Positions 19,258 through 28,072 of a stretch of DNA of 64,000 bases are shown here, piece by piece. Source of the stretch: Chrysophaeum taylorii. Lineage: Eukaryota; Sar; Pelagophyceae; Pelagomonadales; Pelagomonadaceae. The stretch spans positions 248,001-312,000 of the forward strand of contig JAQMWT010000391.1 of the NCBI GenBank assembly GCA_029834535.1, read 5' to 3'. The notes beneath the pieces were generated by a model, which worked only from the letters and a program-made list of their open reading frames with translations, did no database searches and was not told the DNA's origin. Numbering within the stretch: the stretch's first letter is position 1; each line of letters starts with the position of its first letter. The translations under genes were made by a program, and so were the position numbers.

Positions 19258-20251
19258 CTCGTCCCGGCGGGGGGGGGATGAGCCTGCGGCCAAGAGGGCC
19301 CGGAAAGTCGTGACGCAGGACGGAGGATCGCCCGCGGTCGACGGCGCGGATTCGTTCTGGTGCGCCTTCGACACGACCACGGTCCACAAGGGCCACCTCC
19401 AACTCATGAATTTGAGGCCGCGGACCCTCGGCCACTCGCGCATCGTATTGTCGACCAAGACGCGCGATTCCGAAGCGAGAGCTTCGGCCGAGCGGATGCT
19501 CGCGGACGTCTGGACCCATTGCGTCGACCTCGAACCCGGCTACTGGCTCGTCCCCGTCACCCTCGGAGACCTCGACGACGTCTGGTGGAAGATCCTCGAG
19601 CCCCATCTCCTCAAAAAGTCCTTTGGCGACGTCGTCGTCTTCGAAACCCTCGCGCCTCGCCAGACGACGGCAGCGACCGCGACCCCGAACGCCGCCCCCC
19701 AGCCCGCCGAGAGGACCGTCTCCTCGCGCGCTCCGCGCTTCGACGAGATCGAGGAGCGCGCCGCCCTCGAGCAACGCTCCCTCCGGGCCTCGTACCGCCG
19801 CGCCCCGACCGCTCGCGAAACCAACGCCGCCGTCGCCTGCGTCGTCGTCCTCGCTTCCGCCTCGCCCCCCGAGCTCGAGCGCGTCGGCGAGTACCTGGCC
19901 GCGCTCTTCCCCGCCAAGACACCTCTCTATTTCCGCAAGCTCCGCGCCACGGCCGCCGACGCCAACTCCTCCTCCAAACACTCCTCTGCCTTTGCCCACG
20001 ACCCCAGAGCCGATCCAAACTGCCTCCACCCCGACTGGCATCACAAGCACGCCGACTTCCGCGTCTCCCGCCACGTCGACAAGCCCGATCACCCCGATAA
20101 GCCTGCCTTCCTCGCCGGACCCGTCGTCCCCCGCGCCGTCAAGTACGTCCTCGAGCGACATCCCGACGCCTCTTCCTCCTCCGACTGGACGCCCATCCCC
20201 AAGCAATCCTCCTCGCAACAACAACAACCACTCCTACAAAGCCCCAAATGA
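18956..20251 (+). CDS. CUE-domain protein of unknown function (431 aa)
   Basis: Residues 1-45 (MLASIFPNIPAEPIRRAVEITGS...LLEND) fit a CUE ubiquitin-binding domain, including the F-P motif and the C-terminal di-Leu. An acidic, Ala-rich and Thr-rich low-complexity linker (about 60-115) follows, encoded by GCG and GAC repeats. The conserved-looking part, SFWCAFDTTTVHKGHL to about residue 240, contains WLVPVTLGDLDDVWWKI and a YLAALFPAKTPLYFRKL strand-helix pair. This recalls DUF1917/BLES03-type proteins, but only weakly. A role in ubiquitin recognition is inferred from the CUE domain only. There is no intron, and the gene is divergent from rotatin. Confidence 0.65.
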
Positions 20252-20665
20252 CGGGGCTGTAATGCACGCTCGCTCGCTCGTTCGTTCGTTCGTTCTCTCT
20301 CTCTATCCCTTGTGTTGCGCACTTTCTCTGATCTTCGCTTCTTCCCTGCTCTTGTTGGTGCTTTACTAACGGTCACGCGCGGATGGATCCCGCCGCCGAT
20401 CAAGCAGCTGTCTCCTCGCCACCACCATTGTCCCCTGCGCCGCCGCCGCCGACACGACGACGTTGTGTCGTCACGACGTCGCTCCTCCGTTGACCACCTG
20501 GTACTCGCCCGCTCGCTCGCTCCTGCGGTGATTGATTTGATTTGCCTGTTTGTTTTTTTCCCACCAGAAGCCTGAAAAAAGAAAAAGGGCGCAAATTTAT
20601 TAATAAGGGTTTTTATTCAACAAAACACATAATCAAAATAAAACTTGTTCGTTTAGTCTCGTCAG
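20252..20665. other. Intergenic region, no gene seen
   Basis: This 414-bp interval holds a CTCG/TTCG-type simple tract (20268-20300), pyrimidine-rich sequence and an AT-rich section just before the next start. It probably contains the CUE gene's 3' UTR and the promoter of the small gene that follows. Confidence 0.45.
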
Positions 20666-20956
20666 ATGGAGGAGAGCGATCCGCTGGGCACGGTCGGTCG
20701 CGTCTGGTCGGTGTTGGAGACCGTCGAGAACAAGTACAGGACCGAAGTGTTCGGGGAGCTGGTGCGGGAGCTCGAGTCGCTGAGCGAACGGATCGACGCG
20801 GAAATCAACGGAATTCGCGAGACCTCGGTCGAGTTCGAGAGCCACTTCTCCGAGAAGCTCGAGAGTACCGAGGAAAATAACCACGACACCGATGAAAAGG
20901 CCGAACCCGGCGACAACCGACGACGACGACCTAGCTCCGGTCGAGTCTGGGCGTAG
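20666..20956 (+). CDS. Small coiled-coil protein (96 aa), unknown
   Basis: The ATG opens a 96-codon frame whose first 70 residues (VWSVLETVENKYRTEVFGELVRELESLSERIDAEI) form an acidic amphipathic helix with regular hydrophobic spacing, consistent with a short coiled coil. The C-terminal tail turns basic (NRRRRPSSGRVWA). I recognise no family. Clean helical periodicity and the absence of low complexity make it more likely coding than the shadows around it. It lies tail to tail with VKOR-thioredoxin, 46 bp apart. Confidence 0.5.
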   Translation: MEESDPLGTVGRVWSVLETVENKYRTEVFGELVRELESLSERIDAEINGIRETSVEFESHFSEKLESTEENNHDTDEKAEPGDNRRRRPSSGRVWA

Positions 20957-21002
20957 GAAGACAGAAAGAAAGAAAACGAGCCACTACCGAGATATGTAAT
21001 GA

Positions 21003-22172
21003 TTAAAAGCCGGGGCCGGCCGGACTTGAGGGCGGCTTGGTAGCGTCGAGGCCGGAGAGAGCCTCGAGCTCCGCGATAGACTTCTCGCCGGGATAGAGCT
21101 TGCCGCCGATCTCCCAGGTCGGGTACCCGTTAATGCCGCGGGCCTGGCACGCAGCCCGTTGGGAGTTGAGGCCGTCCTCGGCGCACTCGATGTACGCGAG
21201 CTCGGCGGCGGCCTGCGGGTCGAGTCAACAAAATATCGCAAGAAAAAAAAAGCGCACCTCTGCGCCAAAGGCCTGCTTCTGCGCGAAGCAGTGCGAGCAC
21301 CAGTAGGCGCCATACATCTTAGCCCCCGAGAGTTTGAGATGTCGCGCGAGGCGGAGGGTGCGGGGCGTAGAAACGGTGTCGACCGCGGGCGGTGCGAGGC
21401 GCAGGTCCTGCTGTTGTTTGGTGGCCGCTACGAGAGAGGTCTCGCCAGACAAGACGGCGACCATTTGGCGGGCCTCGTCGAGGGCGATGCCGGTCTCGAC
21501 AAAGTAGAACGTCGCGAGGGCCATCGCGGACGCGGCGACGAGGCCCGAGAGGGCGGGCCCCGCCGCGTCCTGGGAGGAGGAGGAGGAGGAGGAGGAGGAT
21601 CCAGAGGCTGCGCGCTGCGTGAGCGCAAAGTTGGACCAGGACATGGCGGCCGAGGCGAAGCAAAAGGCGCAGAACGCCTGGAGCTTGAGAACGAGAAGCG
21701 CGACGAGCCAGGCCGAGAAGGCGGCCATCGCCGCCGTCACGAAGACGAGGGGGGCCCGGGTGCGGCGCTCGAGGTGTGAACCGAGAAGAGGCGCGCAGCA
21801 CAGGCCAACGACCGTCGCGTAGGCGGCTAAGCCGAGCGCGCAAACGGGCACGCCCCCGATCGACGAGTACGGTCCCGTAAGAACCGACGAGCAGTCGGCT
21901 GCGCACGTGGGGCCAGCCCCGAACACCTTCTGCGCCGTCAGGTAGGAGGTCTCGACGACCCCGAGCGTCGCGAGCCCCCCAACCGTCCGTCGCGTCCAAG
22001 CCCAGGACGCGGCGTCGGTCTCGTCCTCGAACACGTCGTCCACGATCTGCGAGAACCCACGCGTCAAACGTCGTCGTCCCCGTAGCCGCAGCGCCGTGGG
22101 GCCGCGCACCGTCGTCGGACTAAAACACGCAACCTCGACCAGCCCCACTAGTGCGAGAACTTTCATCATCAT
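21003..22172 (-). CDS. VKOR-thioredoxin fusion, plastid disulfide-forming oxidase (2 exons)
   Basis: Exon 1 (22172-21258) and exon 2 (21212-21003) are separated by a 45-nt intron with GTGCGC donor and CCGCAG acceptor. The 374-residue protein has a signal with a VACFSP junction resembling the complex-plastid ASAFAP motif. It then has a VKOR four-helix region with loop cysteines (PTCAADCSSVL) and the CAFC redox pair, and a C-terminal thioredoxin-like domain with YWCSHCFAQK. Exon 2 supplies the rest of the thioredoxin fold including the cis-proline strand INGYPTWEIGG. Plant LTO1 and cyanobacterial homologues of this fusion oxidise thiols in the thylakoid lumen, supporting photosystem assembly. 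The thylakoid role is inferred from those relatives. Confidence 0.88.
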
Positions 22173-22252
22173 CGCTCGACTAAGATCGGCAACTGCGTGG
22201 CGCTTCTTCTCTTGATATAGGGGGTCGGTGGGGGGGGGGTTCTGAGTGTTTA

Positions 22253-23551
22253 TCAAGAAGAAGTACTTGGGCTGCCGAGCCACGCGTCGAGATCGTCGAA
22301 GAGTGCGTCCACCTCCCCGAGCCACTGGTCCCGCGGCACCGAGAGGATCGGGTCCGCAAAATCTGCCTGGGCGAGCCTCGCGACCGTCGACGCCGGAAGG
22401 AAGATGTCCTGGGTCAACGGCGTCAGGTGCGTGCCCGCGAGCGTCTTCAGCTCGACTCGTGGCGGTGGTGGTGGTGGTGAGACCGCCGCCTCCTCTTCGG
22501 GTGGCGGCGGGGGGGCCTCCGCCTCGATCTCGGTGGTCGCCGCCTCGGAAAAAACATCACGATCATCATCATCTTCATCATCTTCGTTTACGACCGAAGG
22601 CAGCGGAGTCTCGTCATTTTCCGTGGGGGGCGCGGCTTTGGCTGCCGCCTGGGAGACGTCGCGGAGGACGGCGTAGAGGTCGTCTGACTCGTCGATGTCG
22701 TCGTTCTCGAACTGGATGACGAGGGAGTCAGAAGCCTTGAAGTCGCTGCGGAGCATGGCGCGCACGGCGCGGGGGGTCGGATCGAAGTCCCGCGCACCGT
22801 CGGCGACCTCGCGCAAAAGGTCGGGAAGCTGGTCGGCGAGCTGGAGGCTCTGCCGCGCGGCGGGGACGACCTCGCGCCTCGCGAGGTCCGCGAGGCCAGT
22901 CAAGGGAGTCTGGTCGGCGAGCCTGGCGAGGGGTGTGTCTCGGGACTCGGCGAGGTCGAGGGCGCCGCGCGCCACCTCGCGCGCCGCGCCCAGGGCCTGC
23001 CGCAGCAGAGGCGCCGGCGAGCCGTCGTCGTCCCTCATGGCCTCCGTCGCGAGCGGCACGACGAGCTCGTCGAAGAGCGGGACGGCGTCCTGGACGCCCT
23101 TATTGTTGAAGGAGATAAAGGCGAGGCGCGATCTTTTCTCGTCGCGCAGGGAGAGGAGTGCGTGGAGGAGGGCGCCGCACGAGTGTCCGATCCCGATGAT
23201 CTCTTCCGCCTCCTCGTCGAGCGACGACATCGCGGAATGAAACGACGCGTCGATCGCGTCGCACACGCTCACGTAGTCGAACGAGAGGCGGTACGGCGTC
23301 GCGATCACGACAAAGCCACGGTCCGCGATCTTCTCGAGGAGATACCTGTACGTCAGCTGGCTCGCCGCGCCCACGAAGGCGCCACCGATGAAATGCACGA
23401 CCTTCTTCGACGGCGCTGGCGGCTCGAGCACGTAGGACCCGCCATTTACGGGTTGCCAGTCGCCGTAGACCGACGCGACGACCGTCCGCCTGGTCGGCGG
23501 CGCCATTCGATACGCGCTCGCGCCAACAACGACGACCAGCAGCAGCATCAT
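22253..23551 (-). CDS. DUF1350 alpha/beta-hydrolase-like plastid protein
   Basis: The N-terminal 200 residues match the DUF1350 family of cyanobacteria and plastids: VVHFIGGAFVGAASQLTYR, LLEKIADRGFVVIATPY and the GIGHSCGALLH nucleophile elbow. The C-terminal 200 residues are an acidic, Pro-rich extension (DEDDDD, PPPPPP) not usual for the family, ending in a short conserved-looking helix. The ATG at 23551 gives a hydrophobic signal, MMLLLVVVVGASA, then YRMAPP, close to the ASAFAP plastid signal with Tyr at +1. An ATG at 23635 would add 28 basic residues but overlap the divergent glycosyltransferase start, so I prefer 23551. The gene ends 80 bp before VKOR-thioredoxin in the same direction. 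Confidence 0.78.
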   Translation of the reverse strand: MMLLLVVVVGASAYRMAPPTRRTVVASVYGDWQPVNGGSYVLEPPAPSKKVVHFIGGAFVGAASQLTYRYLLEKIADRGFVVIATPYRLSFDYVSVCDAIDASFHSAMSSLDEEAEEIIGIGHSCGALLHALLSLRDEKRSRLAFISFNNKGVQDAVPLFDELVVPLATEAMRDDDGSPAPLLRQALGAAREVARGALDLAESRDTPLARLADQTPLTGLADLARREVVPAARQSLQLADQLPDLLREVADGARDFDPTPRAVRAMLRSDFKASDSLVIQFENDDIDESDDLYAVLRDVSQAAAKAAPPTENDETPLPSVVNEDDEDDDDRDVFSEAATTEIEAEAPPPPPEEEAAVSPPPPPPRVELKTLAGTHLTPLTQDIFLPASTVARLAQADFADPILSVPRDQWLGEVDALFDDLDAWLGSPSTSS

Positions 23552-23621
23552 CAGCCACGTCAGTGACGATTTCGGGCCACCCCACAGACGACGACGACGA
23601 CCTTTACCCTGGTGGTAAAGG

Positions 23622-24950
23622 ATGTTGTGGGCCATTGTGGTGGTGGTGGAAGCCGCTTCGGGGTTGTTGACGTGGGACGACTCGTTCTCTCGCGCCGACG
23701 TCGCCGAACTGTGGGCTCTGAATCGGAGCGTGGCAGGGCGGCACCACCACCGCGGCGCCGTGTCGCAGTGCGCATCCCTCGATTCCTTCGCGCCTCGACG
23801 GTCACCCCTTGCCGTCGCCAGCACGACCACAGATACGGCCGAGCGATTCGCGTGGTTCATGAGCATCGCCAAGCCCGACGACGCCATGTCGCGGACCTAC
23901 GTCGATTTCGCCAAGGCGGCGACGACGTCGGCGAAGCTCAACGCGCCGAGTCTCGCGCCGTACTTCCTCTACACGTTTTTGCCGCACCAGGACGTCTCGG
24001 GGCCCGACGACGAGCTCGCCGCCTGGCTCAAACGCGCCGGAACGCGCGTCATTCGATGGCGGCTGAGCTTCTGGGACGATATCCCCGCAAAAGTTTCGAC
24101 CAGCCGCCAGGGTCACATCAACGTCGGCGCTTTCGGTCGCCTCGACGTCCCGCTCGTCGTCGCGACCGTCCTCCGCAACGAGCTCCGCGCCAGACGGCTC
24201 TCGCAGGACTATGTGCTCTACACCGATGCCGACGTCATGTTCGCGCGGGACTGGCCGCCGCGATCGCGCCTCTTTAGGTGCGTCGACTGCGCGAGGGGCT
24301 GGCCGCACCCAAAGTGCTGTCGCCATCCGCTCGGGAAAAGCGACCCCGAGGTCTTTATGGCGGGGACCGAGGTCTTCGCGATCTGGGGTCTCAACTCGGG
24401 GATAATGTTCATGAACGTCCCGAGAATGCTCGCCGATCGCGATCGCTTGATAGCGCACGCCAACGCCAACAACTGGAACTTCTTGATGTACGACCAGGGC
24501 TTGCTCGAGTCCTTCTACCGCAAGCTCCCCGAAAACCGCACGACCGCGAGCGCCTTTCGTCGTCGAGGCAACCACGCCTGGGATTCCTTCGACGACGCCC
24601 TCTACAACGCCAGGGGCTTTATGACGGCCGCCGTTTCCCGCGAAAACGACGCTTCGCCCGTCGTCTGGCACTGGCACGGCTTCAAGCCCTACGACGTCGA
24701 CTGCTGGCTCGACCAGCTCGTCGCTGGCAGATGGAACCTCGACATCGACATCAAGAGCCTCGTTAGAGACTCCAAGACACAAGGTTGCCGAGGCCTCCTC
24801 AACCCGCGCATGCTCCTCCCCGACTGCAGCCTCCACCTCTACCTGATGTTGTTTGCGCAGTATGTCCGCCTCCTCCGCGTCGCCGCCGCGATGTACTCCG
24901 CGCCTCGAGGAGGAGACGACACCGCATCATCCTCGTCGCTCGAACAATAG
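23622..24950 (+). CDS. Secreted/Golgi glycosyltransferase-like protein
   Basis: A signal peptide (MLWAIVVVVEAASG) begins the 442-residue protein. The core shows a nucleotide-sugar transferase pattern: LNAPSLAPYFLYTFLP, a Rossmann-like segment, the metal-binding LYTDADVMFARDW (DxD motif), LNSGIMFMNV and MYDQGLLESFY. This is the typical order in GT8/GT-A type enzymes, where the N-S-G and D-Q elements follow the DxD. HWHGFKP near the end matches the C-terminal metal ligand H-x-x-G-x-K-P seen in GT8 enzymes. The sugar and acceptor are unknown; the secretory pathway is inferred from the signal. It is divergent from the DUF1350 gene, about 70 bp apart. Confidence 0.75.
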   Translation: MLWAIVVVVEAASGLLTWDDSFSRADVAELWALNRSVAGRHHHRGAVSQCASLDSFAPRRSPLAVASTTTDTAERFAWFMSIAKPDDAMSRTYVDFAKAATTSAKLNAPSLAPYFLYTFLPHQDVSGPDDELAAWLKRAGTRVIRWRLSFWDDIPAKVSTSRQGHINVGAFGRLDVPLVVATVLRNELRARRLSQDYVLYTDADVMFARDWPPRSRLFRCVDCARGWPHPKCCRHPLGKSDPEVFMAGTEVFAIWGLNSGIMFMNVPRMLADRDRLIAHANANNWNFLMYDQGLLESFYRKLPENRTTASAFRRRGNHAWDSFDDALYNARGFMTAAVSRENDASPVVWHWHGFKPYDVDCWLDQLVAGRWNLDIDIKSLVRDSKTQGCRGLLNPRMLLPDCSLHLYLMLFAQYVRLLRVAAAMYSAPRGGDDTASSSSLEQ

Positions 24951-25382
24951 TTTGTAGGGCTTCGAATTAAATTTCCCGGGGCGTTGATGATGGCAGCGCG
25001 CTGACTTGTCGCGGGTCCGTCCGTCCGTCCGTCCGTCATCTACGAGTTTTTTATATACTACTACTATTATTATTATTATTATTATTATTATTACGTCCAC
25101 CTCCCATCCCGAGCCGCGGTCGTGATGGCCTCCGGTTGAAGCCCGGCGATTCCAACCCACTCCTCTCCCTCCTCCTCCTCCTCATCTTAGGGATGGCGTG
25201 CAGCGTGGTTCCGGGTAGTGCTCTCCTCGACACGAAGTTTCCTCGAGTCTCTCGTCGTACGAGATAAATTCGCGCCGCGGCCATGGTGCCGCCGTTCGAC
25301 GGGAAGAACCGCCGACACAATGTCTTAAAGCGCCTGCCATTTTCTCTTGCCACCATTGAAGAAGACCGTTGAAGGTCGTGGT
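24951..25382. other. Intergenic region rich in microsatellites
   Basis: The interval contains (CCGT)n at about 25016-25036 and (ATT)n at about 25066-25093, then a pyrimidine-rich (CTC)n section near 25160-25185. No gene is seen. It separates the glycosyltransferase from the UBX gene on the same strand. Confidence 0.6.
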
Positions 25383-26322
25383 ATGGCGCGCAAAAAAAGG
25401 TGCGAGCTCGGCGCGTCTTGTCCCTACCAGCACGAAGGCCAGCACCAGGCGGAGTACTATCACACGGCGTCCCCGGCGCGCCGCGAAGGTCGCCGCGGCC
25501 GACGCCTCGGAGGCGCGGGAGCGACGACGACGGCGAGGCGAGGAGCGACGACGGCGGCGAGGCGAGGGTCTTCCCGGCAGACCCCTCAGCGCACGCCGCG
25601 CGCGACGTCGCGTCGATCACCGATTGTGATCGACGACTCGCCAGACCGGACCGCCAGCCTCGACGACGACGACGTCGAGTTGATTTCCCCTCCGCCAAGA
25701 GCGAGAAGCGTCCCCGAGGCACCTAAAGGCAGAAGTTACGAAGAGGACCTCGCCAAGGCCCTCGCCCTGTCGAAAGCGGACAACGACCGCGCGATCGCGC
25801 GCGCGCAAGACGCCGAGTTCGAAGCCTCTCTCGCAGAGGACCGTCGCAAGGCCTCGAAGCGCGATCGCGACGACCTCGAGCGACGGGAGCAGGCAGAACT
25901 CGAACGCGCGCTCGCCGCCTCCAAGGAGGAGGACGACCGCGCCCGCGACACGCGGAAGCGCGCGAAGAAAGCCGAATTCCAAACCGTTCAGGAACCAACC
26001 GACGACGTCGTCCGCGTCCGCCTTCGCCTCCCGGTGCGTTCCGGACCATCTCGACTCGACGACCTCGCAGGACGGCCGCGCGCTCGAGCGTCGATTCGAC
26101 CGCTCGACGGCATCTCTCGCCGACCTCCGAGATTTCGTCGAGGCCATGGCTTCCACCGCTCCCAAAAACTTTGCCTTGGTAAGTCCGCTCTCGCCTCCAC
26201 CCCCGACTTCCTCGACTCAGGTCGACGCGGCTTCTCGAAACCGAATCACCGGCGACGGCTCCCTCGCAACCTTGGCTTCCGGTGCGTCGATCGCCCTCCT
26301 CGTCGTCGACGTCGATGCCTGA
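25383..26322 (+). CDS. PBZ-like / UIM / UBX domain protein (3 exons)
   Basis: Exons 25383-26033, 26071-26178 and 26221-26322 are split by introns of 37 nt (GTGCGT...CTCGCAG) and 42 nt (GTAAGT...ACTCAG). The 286-residue product opens with a Cys2-His2 finger, CELGASCPYQHEGQHQAEYYH, resembling the PAR-binding PBZ finger but with one extra residue between the second Cys and first His. The middle carries two or three ubiquitin-interacting motifs (EEDLAKALALSKAD; AELERALAASKEED). After splicing, the end forms a UBX domain: DVVRVRLRLP, DGRALERRFDRS, LADLRDFVEA, PKNFAL, LATLASGASIALLVVDV. UBX domains bind the CDC48/p97 ATPase and UIMs bind ubiquitin. The protein could recruit CDC48 to ubiquitylated and possibly PARylated targets. 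Confidence 0.8.
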
Positions 26323-26652
26323 TGACGCACAATCGAGAAAAAAAAACGTTGAACAGCAGAGATATGCGGCGGCGGCGGACCTCTGCTTCTTTCGTCGAGA
26401 TCTGCACCCCCAAATGACGGCGGTCCTCCGTCGGTCGGACCTTGAGCGTGCTGTGTTCCCTTGAGTTTGAGTCTTCGCGCCCGACTGCTTCAACGTAGCA
26501 ACACGGCGGAGGCGGCCGGTCTTTTTGTTTTAAATTTAGTTCTTCGGGGTGAGGCCGAGACCAACTCGTATATATATGCCTGTCCCCTGCCAATCAAGCG
26601 CTTAGAAACGTGATGATATCCAGAGTTAGGTGTGTGGTGACTGATGAAGCGC

Positions 26653-26687
<35 letters not shown>

Positions 26688-28072
26688 GACATTATCGACA
26701 CATATTTTACAAGCGGCGGGCGGACTGCTATAATGCCATTTCATAACCATATTTCTCCACCCCCGACGGGATTATATTCATTCGGGATGCGAATAGCCCC
26801 CACCGATTTGACAACAACAACAACAACAACCGTGCGGTATATTAGGGTGCTGTCTTGTCCACGAATCCACTCTCCTTGCCGAACTCATGATGATATTATG
26901 GCCTTGCCGCGGACTACGCGAAGGCCGCGACAACGACGTCCAGTCCCTTGCGAGCTTGGGTCCAACGATCGTTCGTCCTCCACGTAGTCGATGTCGATTC
27001 TTGATCCATATTGATCAACGTGGTCCCAGACGCCGCTTCTACTCTTCGAGCCGCGCATGCTATATATTCAAGTTCGCCTTAACGTCCTTCATACCACCCC
27101 GCGGCTGTAAATCCTACTCAGACGACGGTGTTTCCAGGGGAGCTCGAAGAAACCCAGGGCCCTCCCCCTAACGGCGCAACGTCGGGCTGTTGTGGCTCTG
27201 AGGTGACGTAGCATATGGCCCTAATGCAAGAAACCACATACTTCAATTCGATTCACTCCTAGGGAGCAGACTGTGGTTTGCCACTCTTCTTGATAGACGG
27301 ACTGTCAAGAATGGGCGTAGATGGCATCATGGTGCCGGCCGCAAGCCAGTCTACATCCACCAGCCCGCCTTTACCCACCAGACTAAGTCGCCGTGCTAAC
27401 GCCCCTATCCCCGCGTCGTCCGCTCTTGTTGCAACTCTATCCCAGTGTGCGCGTGTGAAGACTACTGCCAAAGGTCTTTTAAAGCAAGTGACCTTGGCCG
27501 CCGAAGCGCGTGTATCAGATCTAACTTCCCTGCTGCTGTGGCCTTCCGTCTCCTCGTTGAACCGGTGCGGTGGCTTCCGTCTTTTTTGAAGGTCGACTGC
27601 TAGGAGAGTGGGGGCTTGAAGGTGCTCCCCGCTGGGTTTCTTTCTGGTGCCAGCAGAAGAAAAAAAAATGACGTAGTGGTAATTCAAGGAAGGAGCACTG
27701 TTCTGACCGAAATATTTTATGATTCACGACCGGTGTCGCGAATGAAGAATCAAGAGTCTGTTTATTATTTATGTATTTGGATGGTCTTATTTAGGTGATC
27801 CATTAAAAAAAAAACAACAATAAGTCTGGGCGGGTTGTGGGTCCAGGCATTGATGTCACGTTCTGACACGCCCAACTGCAATATGAACAGCATATCTTTT
27901 TTTTGTGGAAAGTAGGAGTGGCGTCAGATGCATTAAAAGAAGTACCAAAGAAGGTGTACATGAAGATTGCGTTCCCGGCTCCTTACGTCCTTCCTTAGAT
28001 GATGACTCGAAACAATCCGCGACGTTTTCGTGAATTCGTAAAGTGGAACGTGCGAAAAGTTTAAAGTAGCGG
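26323..28072. other. 1.75-kb gene-free region
   Basis: No gene is supported. A (GTC)n tract occupies about 26656-26684 and (CAA)n about 26813-26830. Frames at 27259-27687 (minus) and 27278-27589 (plus) overlap each other and match no family. The minus-strand sequence at about 27589-27610 carries the CTAGCAGTCGACC motif shared with 3' ends of the reverse-transcriptase element. Sequence from 27690 to 28070 is AT-rich and probably holds the protease promoter. Confidence 0.5.
27589..27640 (-). mobile_element. Short 3'-end fragment of the RT-element family
   Basis: Reading the minus strand, CTCTCCTAGCAGTCGACCTTC followed by an A-rich run matches the terminal motif of the larger element ending at about 33780 and of the copies ending at about 44096 and 44345. 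Only the end is recognisable, so this is a heavily truncated copy whose 5' limit I cannot place exactly. Confidence 0.4.

Noticed and set aside
23552-23635. Upstream start (MAHNILYHQ) for the DUF1350 protein
   Set aside because: It would overlap the divergent glycosyltransferase start by 14 bp and would bury the signal peptide behind 28 basic residues; kept only as an alternative.
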